Assembly (NCBI GenBank): GCA_013166775.1
Contig: JABLTJ010000010.1
Coordinates: forward strand, 32,746-96,745
Direction: 5' to 3'
Length of the DNA: 64,000 bases
Source: Promethearchaeati archaeon
GTDB lineage: Archaea > Asgardarchaeota > Heimdallarchaeia > Heimdallarchaeales > Heimdallarchaeaceae
The stretch's first letter is position 1. Every line of letters starts with the position of its first letter. The notes under the pieces were generated by a model. The model was given only the letters and a program-made list of their open reading frames with translations, searched no databases and was not told where the DNA came from. Of the stretch, positions 17,172 through 25,729 are shown one piece after another. The translations under genes and the position numbers were made by a program.

Positions 17172-17636
17172 TTGATATTATTAGTTTTTTTTTGCAAGAG
17201 TGATAATCTGAATGATATACTAGATTTTAGTAAGAAATACTGGCTCGATGAAAATTGTGCGAGAACCACTGCTTGTGGAATACTTGATTACTACAAATAT
17301 ACAGATGCAAGTGAAATTCTATTCAAATCCTTTGCTCCTTTTGGTGAAGGTCTTGGGGAAAGACTAACTTGTGGATCTGTTATTGGTTCTTTAGCTGCTC
17401 TGAGTTACATCCTTTCTGAAAAGGTTCTAAGTAAACAAGAAATATTAAAAAAGGCAGATATTTTCAAAGAATCTTTTCGAGAGGAATTTGGAACTATACA
17501 ATGTTCTGCTATACTTCAACCATATTTAAAACAAAACGAATCCTACCCAAGCGATCCTGTCAGACTGGATATTTGTACAAAAACAATTAAAAAAGCAGTT
17601 TTAGAAGTGGAACGAATTATTGAATCCTTGAGTTGA
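17172..17636 (+). CDS. C_GCAxxG_C_C family protein
   Basis: Up to 154 residues. It shows the spaced Cys/Gly pattern of this family (PF09719 type): NCARTTACG near the N-terminus, FGEGLGERLTCGSVIGSL in the middle, then GTIQCSAIL and LDICTKTIKKAV. The conserved cysteines probably bind a redox cofactor or metal; the family's reaction is not established. The first TTG lies directly behind a TATA-like box, so translation probably begins later, perhaps at CTG 17208. It is inserted between a large surface protein and its soluble partner, whereas the second copy of that module has no such gene. Confidence 0.75.
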   Translation: MILLVFFCKSDNLNDILDFSKKYWLDENCARTTACGILDYYKYTDASEILFKSFAPFGEGLGERLTCGSVIGSLAALSYILSEKVLSKQEILKKADIFKESFREEFGTIQCSAILQPYLKQNESYPSDPVRLDICTKTIKKAVLEVERIIESLS

Positions 17637-17694
17637 ATCAAATTTTGTAGGAACTATTGAAAATTAAGTAAGTATAGAGACGAAATCATTCCAT

Positions 17695-17892
17695 TCAAAG
17701 TTGTCTTTCTAGATGTTTTGCTACTCTAATCTTATCGGAACCTTTTATTCCTTTCAGAAACTTATGCTCATTATTAAGTTCGCTGAATTCTTCTTTTTCA
17801 TATTGGATTCTTCGCTGCGGGAAAATTCTGTATAAAAGTAAGATGATCTTTTCTTTTATTTCTCGCATTAGTATCAATATAACAATGCACAT
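17695..17892 (-). CDS. Possible small basic protein
   Basis: An open frame of 65 codons; a start at the ATG at 17868 (MREIKEKIILLLYRIFPQRR) would give 57 residues. An amphipathic N-terminal helix is followed by charged sequence. It sits on the opposite strand between two plus-strand genes. No ribosome site or family motif supports it, so it may be a chance frame. Confidence 0.3.
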   Translation of the reverse strand: MCIVILILMREIKEKIILLLYRIFPQRRIQYEKEEFSELNNEHKFLKGIKGSDKIRVAKHLERQL

Positions 17893-17984
17893 TCTTCTTA
17901 TATAAACATAGCCTATTTTCAGAAACCTTAATATTTTATAAGTTTATTATTATTTAGTTCAGATTTGTAAAGGAGACAGAAATA

Positions 17985-18665
17985 GTGAGTTTTCGTCAAA
18001 AATTCCAAGATGCTTTCATGATCAAAAAAATACTGGTTGTTCATACAGAGAAATGTATTCCTATCTTTGAGATAGATCTAAGAAGTGAAATTGAAATAGA
18101 TCCATCAATAATATGTGACGAATTAGAGACAGGAACTTTAACTCAGATGCAAGAAACCCTTGGAACTACAGAGGTCTTCAGAATTCAGTATTATAGTTTT
18201 ACAGTTTTAACTTCAATTTTAGGACCTTATTCTGTGTATCTATTTGCTGAAGCAGAAACAAGTCCGATTGTAGAAGCTGGTGTAAAAGAACTAGCAAAGT
18301 GGTTTAATATAATTATGGGATACGATGGTATTGAATGGAGCGGTTCTGAAGAGATTCAAGAGTATTTCAAAGACAGTATAATAAAGAAAGTGATGGAATT
18401 ATTTAGTATTTGGATGCTGTATCCTTTAGAGATTAATCGAGAAGCTATGAAAAGAATCTTTGGAAGAAATGAATTACAAAGAAAAATAATGTCTTATTTT
18501 AAAGAAAAAAAGCAAATTACTTCCGTGAAACTACTCGACGAACTAATCAAGATAGCAGATGAAGAGGAAATACTAGCAAATATCTATGATTTAGTGGAGC
18601 AAGATTTCTTAAGAACTGGAACAACTGATGAATATACACAAACTTTCTTTGAATTGAAAAATTAA
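17985..18665 (+). CDS. Soluble longin-like plus winged-helix protein (module 1 partner)
   Basis: 226 residues starting with GTG at 17985 behind an AAAGGAGA site. The whole protein corresponds to the cytosolic part of the large surface proteins: the entry segment QKFQDAFMIKKILVVH, IPIFEIDLRSE, a central helix, then YYSFTVLTSILGPYSVYLFAE, AKWFNIIMGYDGIEWSG, and a C-terminal winged-helix-like region (ELQRKIMSYFKEKKQITSVKLL). It lacks a membrane helix. It is the most diverged of the four copies: it lacks the SSIG and SAYSG patterns. By its relation to the neighbour it could pair with, or compete with, the receptor's cytosolic domain. Confidence 0.7.
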   Translation: MSFRQKFQDAFMIKKILVVHTEKCIPIFEIDLRSEIEIDPSIICDELETGTLTQMQETLGTTEVFRIQYYSFTVLTSILGPYSVYLFAEAETSPIVEAGVKELAKWFNIIMGYDGIEWSGSEEIQEYFKDSIIKKVMELFSIWMLYPLEINREAMKRIFGRNELQRKIMSYFKEKKQITSVKLLDELIKIADEEEILANIYDLVEQDFLRTGTTDEYTQTFFELKN

Positions 18666-19009
18666 AACCAATAGTTCCTAGCTTCTTCCTTTTGCACAAT
18701 CTCTTTAGAATTTTAGAGAAATACTTTAATGATTTAAATAAATATTTTAAAGAGATGTTATTGTAAACCTAGGATTTTATAGAAATTGAAAAATACAAAG
18801 ATTCAAAAATCACTATAAGCTTTGAGATGATTGTTTGAAAGTGGATATGAGTTCTAATAAGAAGACAGTTTTCTTCAGATGCAGAGAAAATATAGAAACG
18901 ATTGAAAAAACTCCATTCTACTGTATTTTCTTTGCCTTTAATTCATTCATTTATATACAATAAAAATTTAAGTAAGATAATATAATAAAGCAGAATAAAG
19001 GGGAATTTG
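18666..19009 (+). other. Intergenic region, about 340 bp
   Basis: No gene is seen. The stretch is AT-rich. It ends with AT-rich TATA-like sequence (CATTTATATAC at about 18948, TAATATAATAAAG at about 18978) and an AAAGGGG ribosome site at 18997-19003 before the ATG at 19010. Confidence 0.5.
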
Positions 19010-22000
19010 ATGACTCATTTTATGTTCAAAAATGAAATCATTTCAAAAATATTAACTCTAATAATTATCTCATTATTGATACTTGTATATCTACCTCAAA
19101 ATAGCATTCTAGATGACAATAAATCATTTTCCTCAGAGTTATTAGATAATTCAAAACAAGAGGGATTTGAAAACTATGAGAACGATTATTTGAAAAATAG
19201 ACCTTTTAGTTTTGCTTATACTCCAATAGATAATTTAACTGGAACTGGAGACAATCTTGTAGTGACAGATGAATTAGCAGTTTCTCATTCTGTAAGCTTA
19301 TCACTAACTTCAGGCAATGGATATTCTGATTCATATACAATATCCGGAATTTCAGGATTTACAAATCAAAATCTAGAATACGATTTATCTATTTCTTCAA
19401 GACGAGATGATTATATTATTCTTGAGTCAAGTATTGATAATAAAAATGCAGATTTAGATTCAAATCAAGTTAGAGTAGCACAAGGTTTTGAAGTTTATTG
19501 GGATTATGCTGTCTTTTATGGTGCAGATATTTACTTAGATGCAACTGGATCAACTTTAGGAAATGATCAGCTTGAATTGTTTGTAGTAAAAGCAGATGGT
19601 CTTGGACAACCAAATATGAGTGATATAAGAGCAATTGACTTAAATGGTCCTTATAATTCCTCCAACACAATCCCTGCAAGCTCAACTGGTAATTATGCAT
19701 ATTACGATTTTACAAATATCTCCTTAAGTGGAAATGCCATACTTGAAAATGGAAATTACTTCATAGTAGCTAATCTTTCATCCTATGATGTGTCAGCAGA
19801 TAACTTCTTTTGGGTTGGAGAACAAGGCGGTTCTGAAACTTATCCTAACTACCTACATGATGGTACTAGTTGGAGTCTTCCTAATGATGAAACAAGAGAT
19901 TTAATTGTGGATTTGAAACCATCTTACTCAAACGGAACTTCACTTGTATTTACAGATCCAACTGACGTATCCCTTCAAGATAATGCACAAGCAGTAACTT
20001 CACTCACACAGCAAATAACATCAACTGGTCTTCATACAATTACTAGTGATACTTCAATAGATATAAGCATGAATAATAGTTATCTATTCAGCAATGTTCT
20101 AAGTTGTATAGCGACCTATTACGCAGATAATTCCACATATCCCAATTATGATATTTCTTGGGAAATCATTTGGAATATCCCTCAAGTCGATCTCTTGTCT
20201 TACTCAAATCCAGTAAGGAACCACTACATCTTAGCTCCAAGCGATTGGAGTAATACTGTTTTTTCACTTTCATTAAACGATATACCTATCACCGTATTAA
20301 GAAATTTAGCAGGTTACGAATGTGATATTCAAATTCTATATTCAGGAAGTGAATATTTGGAGGGAGATTTCAAATTACAAACCTCGAGTCCTAATTATGT
20401 TACGAATACAGAGATTTCAGATGGTGTTCAAGTTACGAACGAATTTACTTTAGGTTATTGGACTACTGATACAATTGATGCATTCGGGCATGAAGGTTCA
20501 TCGGTTTTTGTGGAAGTAGGAATAAACGATATTTTGCAGAGCGGTGGAATATTGAATTTTACTCTATTTAACAGTGATGGGAATATCATTCCTTGGAAGA
20601 ACTCCAGTTTATTACCAGCGAATCTTAATTATATAGATACATCATATTATTCAGGACTTGGTTATTTCGATCCTGGAGAAAACGTTTTCAAACACAATAT
20701 CTCTATTGATCCTTCAATAAGTGAGAGTGATAAAGAAGGACAATGGACCGCATTTGTCCTGTGGCAAAACGGAACTGAAGTAGGCTTATTTTCAAGTTCA
20801 ATCGTTATAGGAAAACCAACTCTTGCTGAGTTTGCGTGGGAAGATACATTAGGTCAAAATGATATGACAAATGATACAATGATAGAATTAACTAGGATTA
20901 ATGGACATGGGATACACATAGAAGTAGATTATTACAATATAAGCGATCCATTCTTCTCTGGAATTGGAACGCCAATCACTCATGCAATTGTTAATTATAC
21001 TGCTAGCTGGGGAGATTCAGGATCACTTCCCTTTGTTGATACTCAATATGTTCTTGATATTATAACTGATGCACCCACTGGTGTCTATACAATAAACTTG
21101 ATTGCTTCAGGACCTTTCCTAGAAACTCAATCAATTCAAATTTCAGTAAGAATAGTTCATCAGTTTGAAATATCACCTGTACGTAACAGTTATGCTGTAA
21201 ACTATACGAATGAAGTTACAGCAATTTTCGAACTAAGGGATATTTCTTTTGGAAATGTTCTTGTGGAACCAGATAGCATTGTCCTAAAATTCAATGGTTC
21301 AACTTTAAGCGTTGCTGATTATACTTATAGTTTTGATAATCAAAGGATAAAAATAACAATAGATACAGGAGATATTCTAGGTTTATCATTAACTCCAGAT
21401 AGTTATACATTACTAGTTTCCGCAATCAAAACGGATTTTGTCTCTGATTATGGCATAGATACAGCAGTGGATAGTACAACGATTGTTGTAACAACTATTC
21501 ATACACACATAGCGATTGAAGAAACAGTTACAGAAACAGATTCTAACAGTCAAATATCAGTAACTTTTAGATTTGTTGATTTAAACCATTCTGTTGATAT
21601 AGAAGGTGCCTCAGTAGATGTAAGATTCGATATTGATGAAATAGAATTAGTTTCATGGAATGAGAATAACGGGTTATATACTCTTTTAATCAGAATAAAT
21701 GAACCCTCAATAGCTACATTAAATGTTTTTATTGACATTTACAAAACTGGTTATCAATCTCAGATGAATTTTCTTTTAAGTTCAGTTTCAATTAATCTCC
21801 CAACAAATGGCGGAGGAATACCCTTAGGGGTTCTAATTGGTATTATAGCTGGTATCGCTGTTGTTATTTTAGCAACAGTAGGTTATTTTGTATTCAGGCG
21901 AAGAATGCAAGCTACAAAGGATGTTAGATTAAAGTCAAGATCTAGAGCAAGAGCAATTTTCCAAAGTACTATGATGATCAAGAAAGTTATTGTAGTTCAT

Positions 22001-22582
22001 CATGAAACCAGTCTCCCAATTTTCGAAAAGGATGTAGATAAAAATGCAATTGTTGATCCATCAATTATAACAGGTGTACTGCAGGCTATCTCTTCTATTG
22101 GCACAGAAATGATAGGTGCCCCAACAGGTGTGAAAAAAATAGAATATTATGGTTTTGTCGTAACAAGTGCCTATAGTGGAGCTTACACAGTTTATGTGTT
22201 CTCTGAAACTGAAATAGAACCTGAATTTGAAACAGGTGTTGATAATATTGCAAGGTGGTTTGACTTAATTTTTGGTTATGATAGTGCTCAATGGGATGGT
22301 TCAATGGACATTTACAATGAATATAGAATCTCGATTGAGGAAAAAATTTCTGAAGAGTTATTTTTATGGATGCTATTTCCTATTCATGTTCCAGATAAAG
22401 AAATGGACTTAAATATTCTGAATCAAGTAGAAAAGGAAATCTTAGAAGCAATTACTCAAAACGCAAATATGACTGTAATTAAATTAGTCGATCAGTTAGA
22501 TAAATACGATAGTGAGGAAGTAATTTATCATCTTTTTAATCTTGTAGATTCTGAACACATAATAACAAGCTATACAGATTAA
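19010..22582 (+). CDS. Large surface protein with cytosolic longin-like and winged-helix domain (copy 2)
   Basis: 1190 residues; ATG 19010 is preferred over TTG 19007 because AAAGGGG lies just upstream. The plan matches copy 1: hydrophobic N-terminus (~7-30); ~900-residue extracellular part with shared landmarks (FAYTP near the start, LGYWT midway, GTEVGLFS); one membrane helix (~933-957: GVLIGIIAGIAVVILAT) closed by FRRRMQ; then RARAIFQSTMMIKKVIVVHH, IITGVLQAISSIGTE, SAYSGAYTVYVFSE, and ARWFDLIFGYDSAQWDGSMD. A winged-helix-like tail follows (VEKEILEAITQNANMTVIKL). It probably senses something outside the cell and signals or scaffolds inside. The module is unlike classical two-component or chemotaxis receptors: it has no kinase, HAMP or MCP domain. 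Confidence 0.75.
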   Translation: MTHFMFKNEIISKILTLIIISLLILVYLPQNSILDDNKSFSSELLDNSKQEGFENYENDYLKNRPFSFAYTPIDNLTGTGDNLVVTDELAVSHSVSLSLTSGNGYSDSYTISGISGFTNQNLEYDLSISSRRDDYIILESSIDNKNADLDSNQVRVAQGFEVYWDYAVFYGADIYLDATGSTLGNDQLELFVVKADGLGQPNMSDIRAIDLNGPYNSSNTIPASSTGNYAYYDFTNISLSGNAILENGNYFIVANLSSYDVSADNFFWVGEQGGSETYPNYLHDGTSWSLPNDETRDLIVDLKPSYSNGTSLVFTDPTDVSLQDNAQAVTSLTQQITSTGLHTITSDTSIDISMNNSYLFSNVLSCIATYYADNSTYPNYDISWEIIWNIPQVDLLSYSNPVRNHYILAPSDWSNTVFSLSLNDIPITVLRNLAGYECDIQILYSGSEYLEGDFKLQTSSPNYVTNTEISDGVQVTNEFTLGYWTTDTIDAFGHEGSSVFVEVGINDILQSGGILNFTLFNSDGNIIPWKNSSLLPANLNYIDTSYYSGLGYFDPGENVFKHNISIDPSISESDKEGQWTAFVLWQNGTEVGLFSSSIVIGKPTLAEFAWEDTLGQNDMTNDTMIELTRINGHGIHIEVDYYNISDPFFSGIGTPITHAIVNYTASWGDSGSLPFVDTQYVLDIITDAPTGVYTINLIASGPFLETQSIQISVRIVHQFEISPVRNSYAVNYTNEVTAIFELRDISFGNVLVEPDSIVLKFNGSTLSVADYTYSFDNQRIKITIDTGDILGLSLTPDSYTLLVSAIKTDFVSDYGIDTAVDSTTIVVTTIHTHIAIEETVTETDSNSQISVTFRFVDLNHSVDIEGASVDVRFDIDEIELVSWNENNGLYTLLIRINEPSIATLNVFIDIYKTGYQSQMNFLLSSVSINLPTNGGGIPLGVLIGIIAGIAVVILATVGYFVFRRRMQATKDVRLKSRSRARAIFQSTMMIKKVIVVHHETSLPIFEKDVDKNAIVDPSIITGVLQAISSIGTEMIGAPTGVKKIEYYGFVVTSAYSGAYTVYVFSETEIEPEFETGVDNIARWFDLIFGYDSAQWDGSMDIYNEYRISIEEKISEELFLWMLFPIHVPDKEMDLNILNQVEKEILEAITQNANMTVIKLVDQLDKYDSEEVIYHLFNLVDSEHIITSYTD

Positions 22583-22766
22583 TATATCTGTTAGATTAAA
22601 ACAAGTTCTGAACTACATCAAATCTGTGAAGATTCTATGAAAAAACTAATTTCATGTTTTGTCAAAAACACTTATATTTGGTTTTGTAGAGACTATACTG
22701 GGTTAGAGAAAACTGGGGTTAAAATGTAACTGATAAACAATACATTCAGTGATGGAACATAGATTT

Positions 22767-22772
22767 AAGGGG
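22767..22772 (+). promoter_or_regulatory. Ribosome binding site AAGGGG
   Basis: AAGGGG six bases before the TTG at 22779 (and nine before GTG 22782) marks the likely start of the soluble longin-like protein, inside the longer open frame from 22749. Confidence 0.5.
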
Positions 22773-22778
22773 ATTTTC

Positions 22779-23459
22779 TTGGTGGTAGAAGAAATATCAA
22801 TTTCTAAATGGAAAGGGAAAGCAAGGGAAATCTTTCAGAGTGTGTTCATGATAAGAAAGATAATTGTCGTACATCATGAAACTAGTTTACCCGTTTTTGA
22901 GCAAGATTTCTACGAAAATTCAAATATTGATTCTTCAATTGTGACAGGTGTTCTACAAGCTGTTTCCTCAATTGGAAGGGAAATTACAGGCTCTCCTACA
23001 AGTATCAAGAAGATAGAATTCCATGGGTTTGTAGTGACAAATGCATATAGTGGTGACTATACTGTTTATCTGTTCTCTGAAAGAAGTATTCATGAAGCAT
23101 TAGCAGATGGAGTACAGCATATCGCCAAGTGGTTCGATGTGATTTTTGGTCATGATGGGGCACAATGGGATGGTTCAATGGATCTGTTCAATGAATACAA
23201 AGTTACTATAAGAGAAAAAATTTGCAAGGAATTATTTCTATGGTTTCTCTATCCAATACATATTTCTGATTTAGATCCTGAACAAATAAAACCTCTTAGA
23301 CCAATTGAAAAAGATATTATATCGTTAATTAAATCAAGAGAAAGAGCAACTACTATGATATTGATGGATCAACTAAATAGTTACACAAATGGAGAGCTTC
23401 TTGAAGCTTTAGTACAACTAGTAAAATCCAATATAATCTTAACAAACTTTTGTGATTAA
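22779..23459 (+). CDS. Soluble longin-like plus winged-helix protein (module 2 partner)
   Basis: About 226 residues from TTG 22779 or GTG 22782 (open frame from 22749). It is very close to the cytosolic end of copy 2: KAREIFQSVFMIRKIIVVHH, ETSLPVFEQD, VTGVLQAVSSIGRE, NAYSGDYTVYLFSE, AKWFDVIFGHDGAQWDGSMD, then the winged-helix-like end IEKDIISLIKSRERATTMIL. No membrane helix is present, yet the juxtamembrane ARxIFQS element is kept, which suggests that element is part of the folded domain. It directly follows the large gene, as in module 1. It may dimerise with the receptor tail. Confidence 0.75.
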   Translation: MVVEEISISKWKGKAREIFQSVFMIRKIIVVHHETSLPVFEQDFYENSNIDSSIVTGVLQAVSSIGREITGSPTSIKKIEFHGFVVTNAYSGDYTVYLFSERSIHEALADGVQHIAKWFDVIFGHDGAQWDGSMDLFNEYKVTIREKICKELFLWFLYPIHISDLDPEQIKPLRPIEKDIISLIKSRERATTMILMDQLNSYTNGELLEALVQLVKSNIILTNFCD

Positions 23460-23524
23460 TTTAAGTCCAATAAATTAATAAGCTTATTATAATAGAATAA
23501 GATAACATTTCATAAGGTTGTTTT

Positions 23525-23863
23525 ATGGAAAAAATGTTATTTGTAATATGGACAGCAAACAAAGGAATATTCACACATGTGATGATGAATGTTTTAGATT
23601 TTAAAGAAAAGGGATATGAAGTCGGTGTAGTTTTTGAGAGTGACGGATGCAAGCATATTAGTGAATTTGAAAGCAATACTAACGAAAAATTCGAGAAAAT
23701 GAAAGAATTGAAATTGATTTTTTCAGTGTGTAAAGCTTGTGCTAAAGGAATGGGTGCATTAGATTCAGCAAAAAGACAAAACTTACCAATTCATGATGAT
23801 TTATGGGGACATACTCCTTTGGAAAAATGGGTTGCAGAAGGATTCAAGATAGTATCAGTTTAG
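23525..23863 (+). CDS. DsrE-like protein
   Basis: A 112-residue soluble protein with the DsrE/F-like alpha/beta pattern: a first strand MLFVIWTANKG, helix THVMMNVLDFKEKGYEVGVVFESDG, and a second half with VCKACAKGMGAL containing a Cys pair (CxxC). DsrE-family proteins carry sulfur on cysteine or serve unknown redox roles; the CKAC pair would be the candidate active site. It lies just after the second surface-protein module and converges on the transporter gene. A precise role cannot be assigned. Confidence 0.65.
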   Translation: MEKMLFVIWTANKGIFTHVMMNVLDFKEKGYEVGVVFESDGCKHISEFESNTNEKFEKMKELKLIFSVCKACAKGMGALDSAKRQNLPIHDDLWGHTPLEKWVAEGFKIVSV

Positions 23864-23887
23864 AACAGTAAAAATGTTAGAACTAAT

Positions 23888-24844
23888 TTATCCTTTTACT
23901 AAGACTAGTACAACTCCAGCAATAGTCATAAAGACCCCAAACAAGCCGATAAGACTTGTTCTTTCTTTGTTCAAGAACCAAGTTACAGGTAATGCAAATA
24001 AAGGACTTGCAGCTGCAATTAAAGACATAAGCTCAGCTCCTGCTGATCTTGCTCCTTCTGCATAGAAAAATGCTCCAAGTGATGTGCCTATGATTGAAGC
24101 TACTATCAACCACACCCACGATTTTTTTGACCATTGACCAATTTGAACATAAGGTTTTCTCCATGCCATTAATAATAATAAAATAGCAGCAATTGGAAAT
24201 CTTGCAGCATTACCAATTAAACTACTCGCTGTTTCAGTGTTAAGTAAATCTGCTATATCATTTAGAACCCAATCTATTAGAACAACTCCTATCGCCCAAC
24301 TAATAGCAGCGAGTAAGCCAGCAATAACAGCTAACCATGTTGTTTTTTTTGAGATATTTTTCGTATCCTCTTCGATTTGTTCTTCATTATTTTCCTGTTC
24401 AAGTTTTTTGAGATTCTGTTCTTGACTTATAGCTATTAGTAAAACTCCACAAATTATCAAAAACGCAGAAATATAGAAAATATAGTGAATTTCTGAATGT
24501 AAAATGATTACTGAAAATAAGAATGTAAAAAGTGGAAAAGTCATTGAAATTGCTAGAGCTTTTGTAGTTCCTAGAGTTTTTTGAGCTTGAAAATAAAATG
24601 TGTCCCCTAATACTTGAGCACAAATTATGCTAGCAATAAGAAGTAACCAAATCTTATATGAGAATGTAAAAATTTCTACGAAGAATCCCATTATAGCTAC
24701 AGCTATTACAAAAGTTATTGCACCAATTGTTGTTCTTACTGCATTAATTTGTAATGGTGATGCAATTTTTTCCACTTTTCTAATCATGGAATTGGAAGTA
24801 GCAAAACACACTACTGCTAGTACTGCAAAGATTCTTCCATCCAT
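23888..24844 (-). CDS. EamA/DMT-family transporter
   Basis: A 318-residue membrane protein with ten predicted helices in two EamA repeats. The first half begins DGRIFAVLAVVCFATSNSM; the second begins after a charged cytosolic linker rich in Glu and Lys (about residues 143-165) with WLAVIAGLLAAISWAIG. The ends of both repeats (TLGTTKALAISMTFPLF and ARSAGAELMSLIAAASPLFA) show the typical pattern of drug/metabolite exporters. The substrate cannot be read from sequence. It converges with the DsrE-like gene. Confidence 0.88.
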   Translation of the reverse strand: MDGRIFAVLAVVCFATSNSMIRKVEKIASPLQINAVRTTIGAITFVIAVAIMGFFVEIFTFSYKIWLLLIASIICAQVLGDTFYFQAQKTLGTTKALAISMTFPLFTFLFSVIILHSEIHYIFYISAFLIICGVLLIAISQEQNLKKLEQENNEEQIEEDTKNISKKTTWLAVIAGLLAAISWAIGVVLIDWVLNDIADLLNTETASSLIGNAARFPIAAILLLLMAWRKPYVQIGQWSKKSWVWLIVASIIGTSLGAFFYAEGARSAGAELMSLIAAASPLFALPVTWFLNKERTSLIGLFGVFMTIAGVVLVLVKG

Positions 24845-24891
24845 AAGAAATGCACTTTACTCGTAGTACTTGACTATTTTGGTGTATGTGG

Positions 24892-25155
24892 TTACTTTCT
24901 TGTTATTTTGAAAACAACTGGATTCTTATAATCAGGACAGCAGATAGTTACGCTTTCAGAGTCTTCTTCCCAAGGAAAACTTGATCCAATCCTTATTCCC
25001 AAAGCATATGGATAAATGGTATGAAAAGCAGCAGCACAAATTTGTCCTCTCTCTTCTGGGTATTTATACTTATCACCAATTTTATGACCAAAAGGACATG
25101 TACCAGCTTCCAATATTTTAACAACTTCAATCTCAACTTCGTTATCAATACTCAT
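24892..25155 (-). CDS. TIGR04076 family protein
   Basis: An 87-residue protein matching this small uncharacterised family: EIEVVKILEAGTCPFGHKIGD, then ICAAAFHTIYPYALGIR, then a C-terminal CCPDYKNPVVFKI. Four cysteines (in TCPFGH, QICAAA and ICCPD) may bind metal or take part in redox chemistry; this is not known. The gene lies just before the DinB-like gene on the same strand, with about 30 bases between, so they may be co-transcribed. Confidence 0.75.
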   Translation of the reverse strand: MSIDNEVEIEVVKILEAGTCPFGHKIGDKYKYPEERGQICAAAFHTIYPYALGIRIGSSFPWEEDSESVTICCPDYKNPVVFKITRK

Positions 25156-25187
25156 GATTTCACAATCCTAATAAGGTAAACAAACTA

Positions 25188-25682
25188 TTATTTTTTTACC
25201 CCATAAAGTTTTTCTCTAATTTTTTTATCAGTCCAACCTGTAGCTCTTTTGAAAATCCAAATAACCTGACCTAGATGATTGCTTTCATGATTGAGAAGAC
25301 CAGCAATTGCTCTCTTTCTAGGACGTTTCCCGAAACCAGTATCAAGTATTTCTTCTTGTTGTTCATCAGTCATCTTTTCGATTCCTTCTTTAATTGCATC
25401 AGATATTCTGTGAAATTCTTTTACTAAATCTTCTAAAGAAACAGTATTATCAGGCAAAGTTCCATACTCAAATCCTAATTTTGTTTCTTCAAATCCAGCA
25501 TTTGGCACAAGATTTTTGAACCAATTGAGAACGGAAATTAAATGACGGAAGATTAACTCAGGAGACCAAGTGTCCTCACTGTAATTCTTGTGAAAAACTT
25601 CCTCTGGAACAAGTTTAAAAAGTTCTAAATGCTCGTTGCGATCCTCTTCAATTAATCTATAGTAATCAGCTAATGTGAACAT
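25188..25682 (-). CDS. DinB-like four-helix protein
   Basis: A 164-residue protein with the DinB/YfiT layout. LADYYRLIEEDRNEHLELF forms helix 1 and FRHLISVLNWFKNL contains the first metal His. NHESNHLGQVIWIFK holds the usual His pair spaced as H-x-x-x-H. Members bind a divalent metal and include thiol transferases such as bacillithiol or mycothiol enzymes, but most have unknown function. Archaea generally lack those thiols, so the substrate is open. It precedes the TIGR04076-type gene in the direction of transcription. Confidence 0.75.
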   Translation of the reverse strand: MFTLADYYRLIEEDRNEHLELFKLVPEEVFHKNYSEDTWSPELIFRHLISVLNWFKNLVPNAGFEETKLGFEYGTLPDNTVSLEDLVKEFHRISDAIKEGIEKMTDEQQEEILDTGFGKRPRKRAIAGLLNHESNHLGQVIWIFKRATGWTDKKIREKLYGVKK

Positions 25683-25729
25683 ATCTTAAGAGAAAGATAT
25701 CAGTTTATAAACTTGATTGCGATAATATA

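Noticed and set aside
23461..23676. Minus-strand frame over the DsrE-like gene
   Set aside because: Overlaps a recognisable gene on the other strand and shows no motif.
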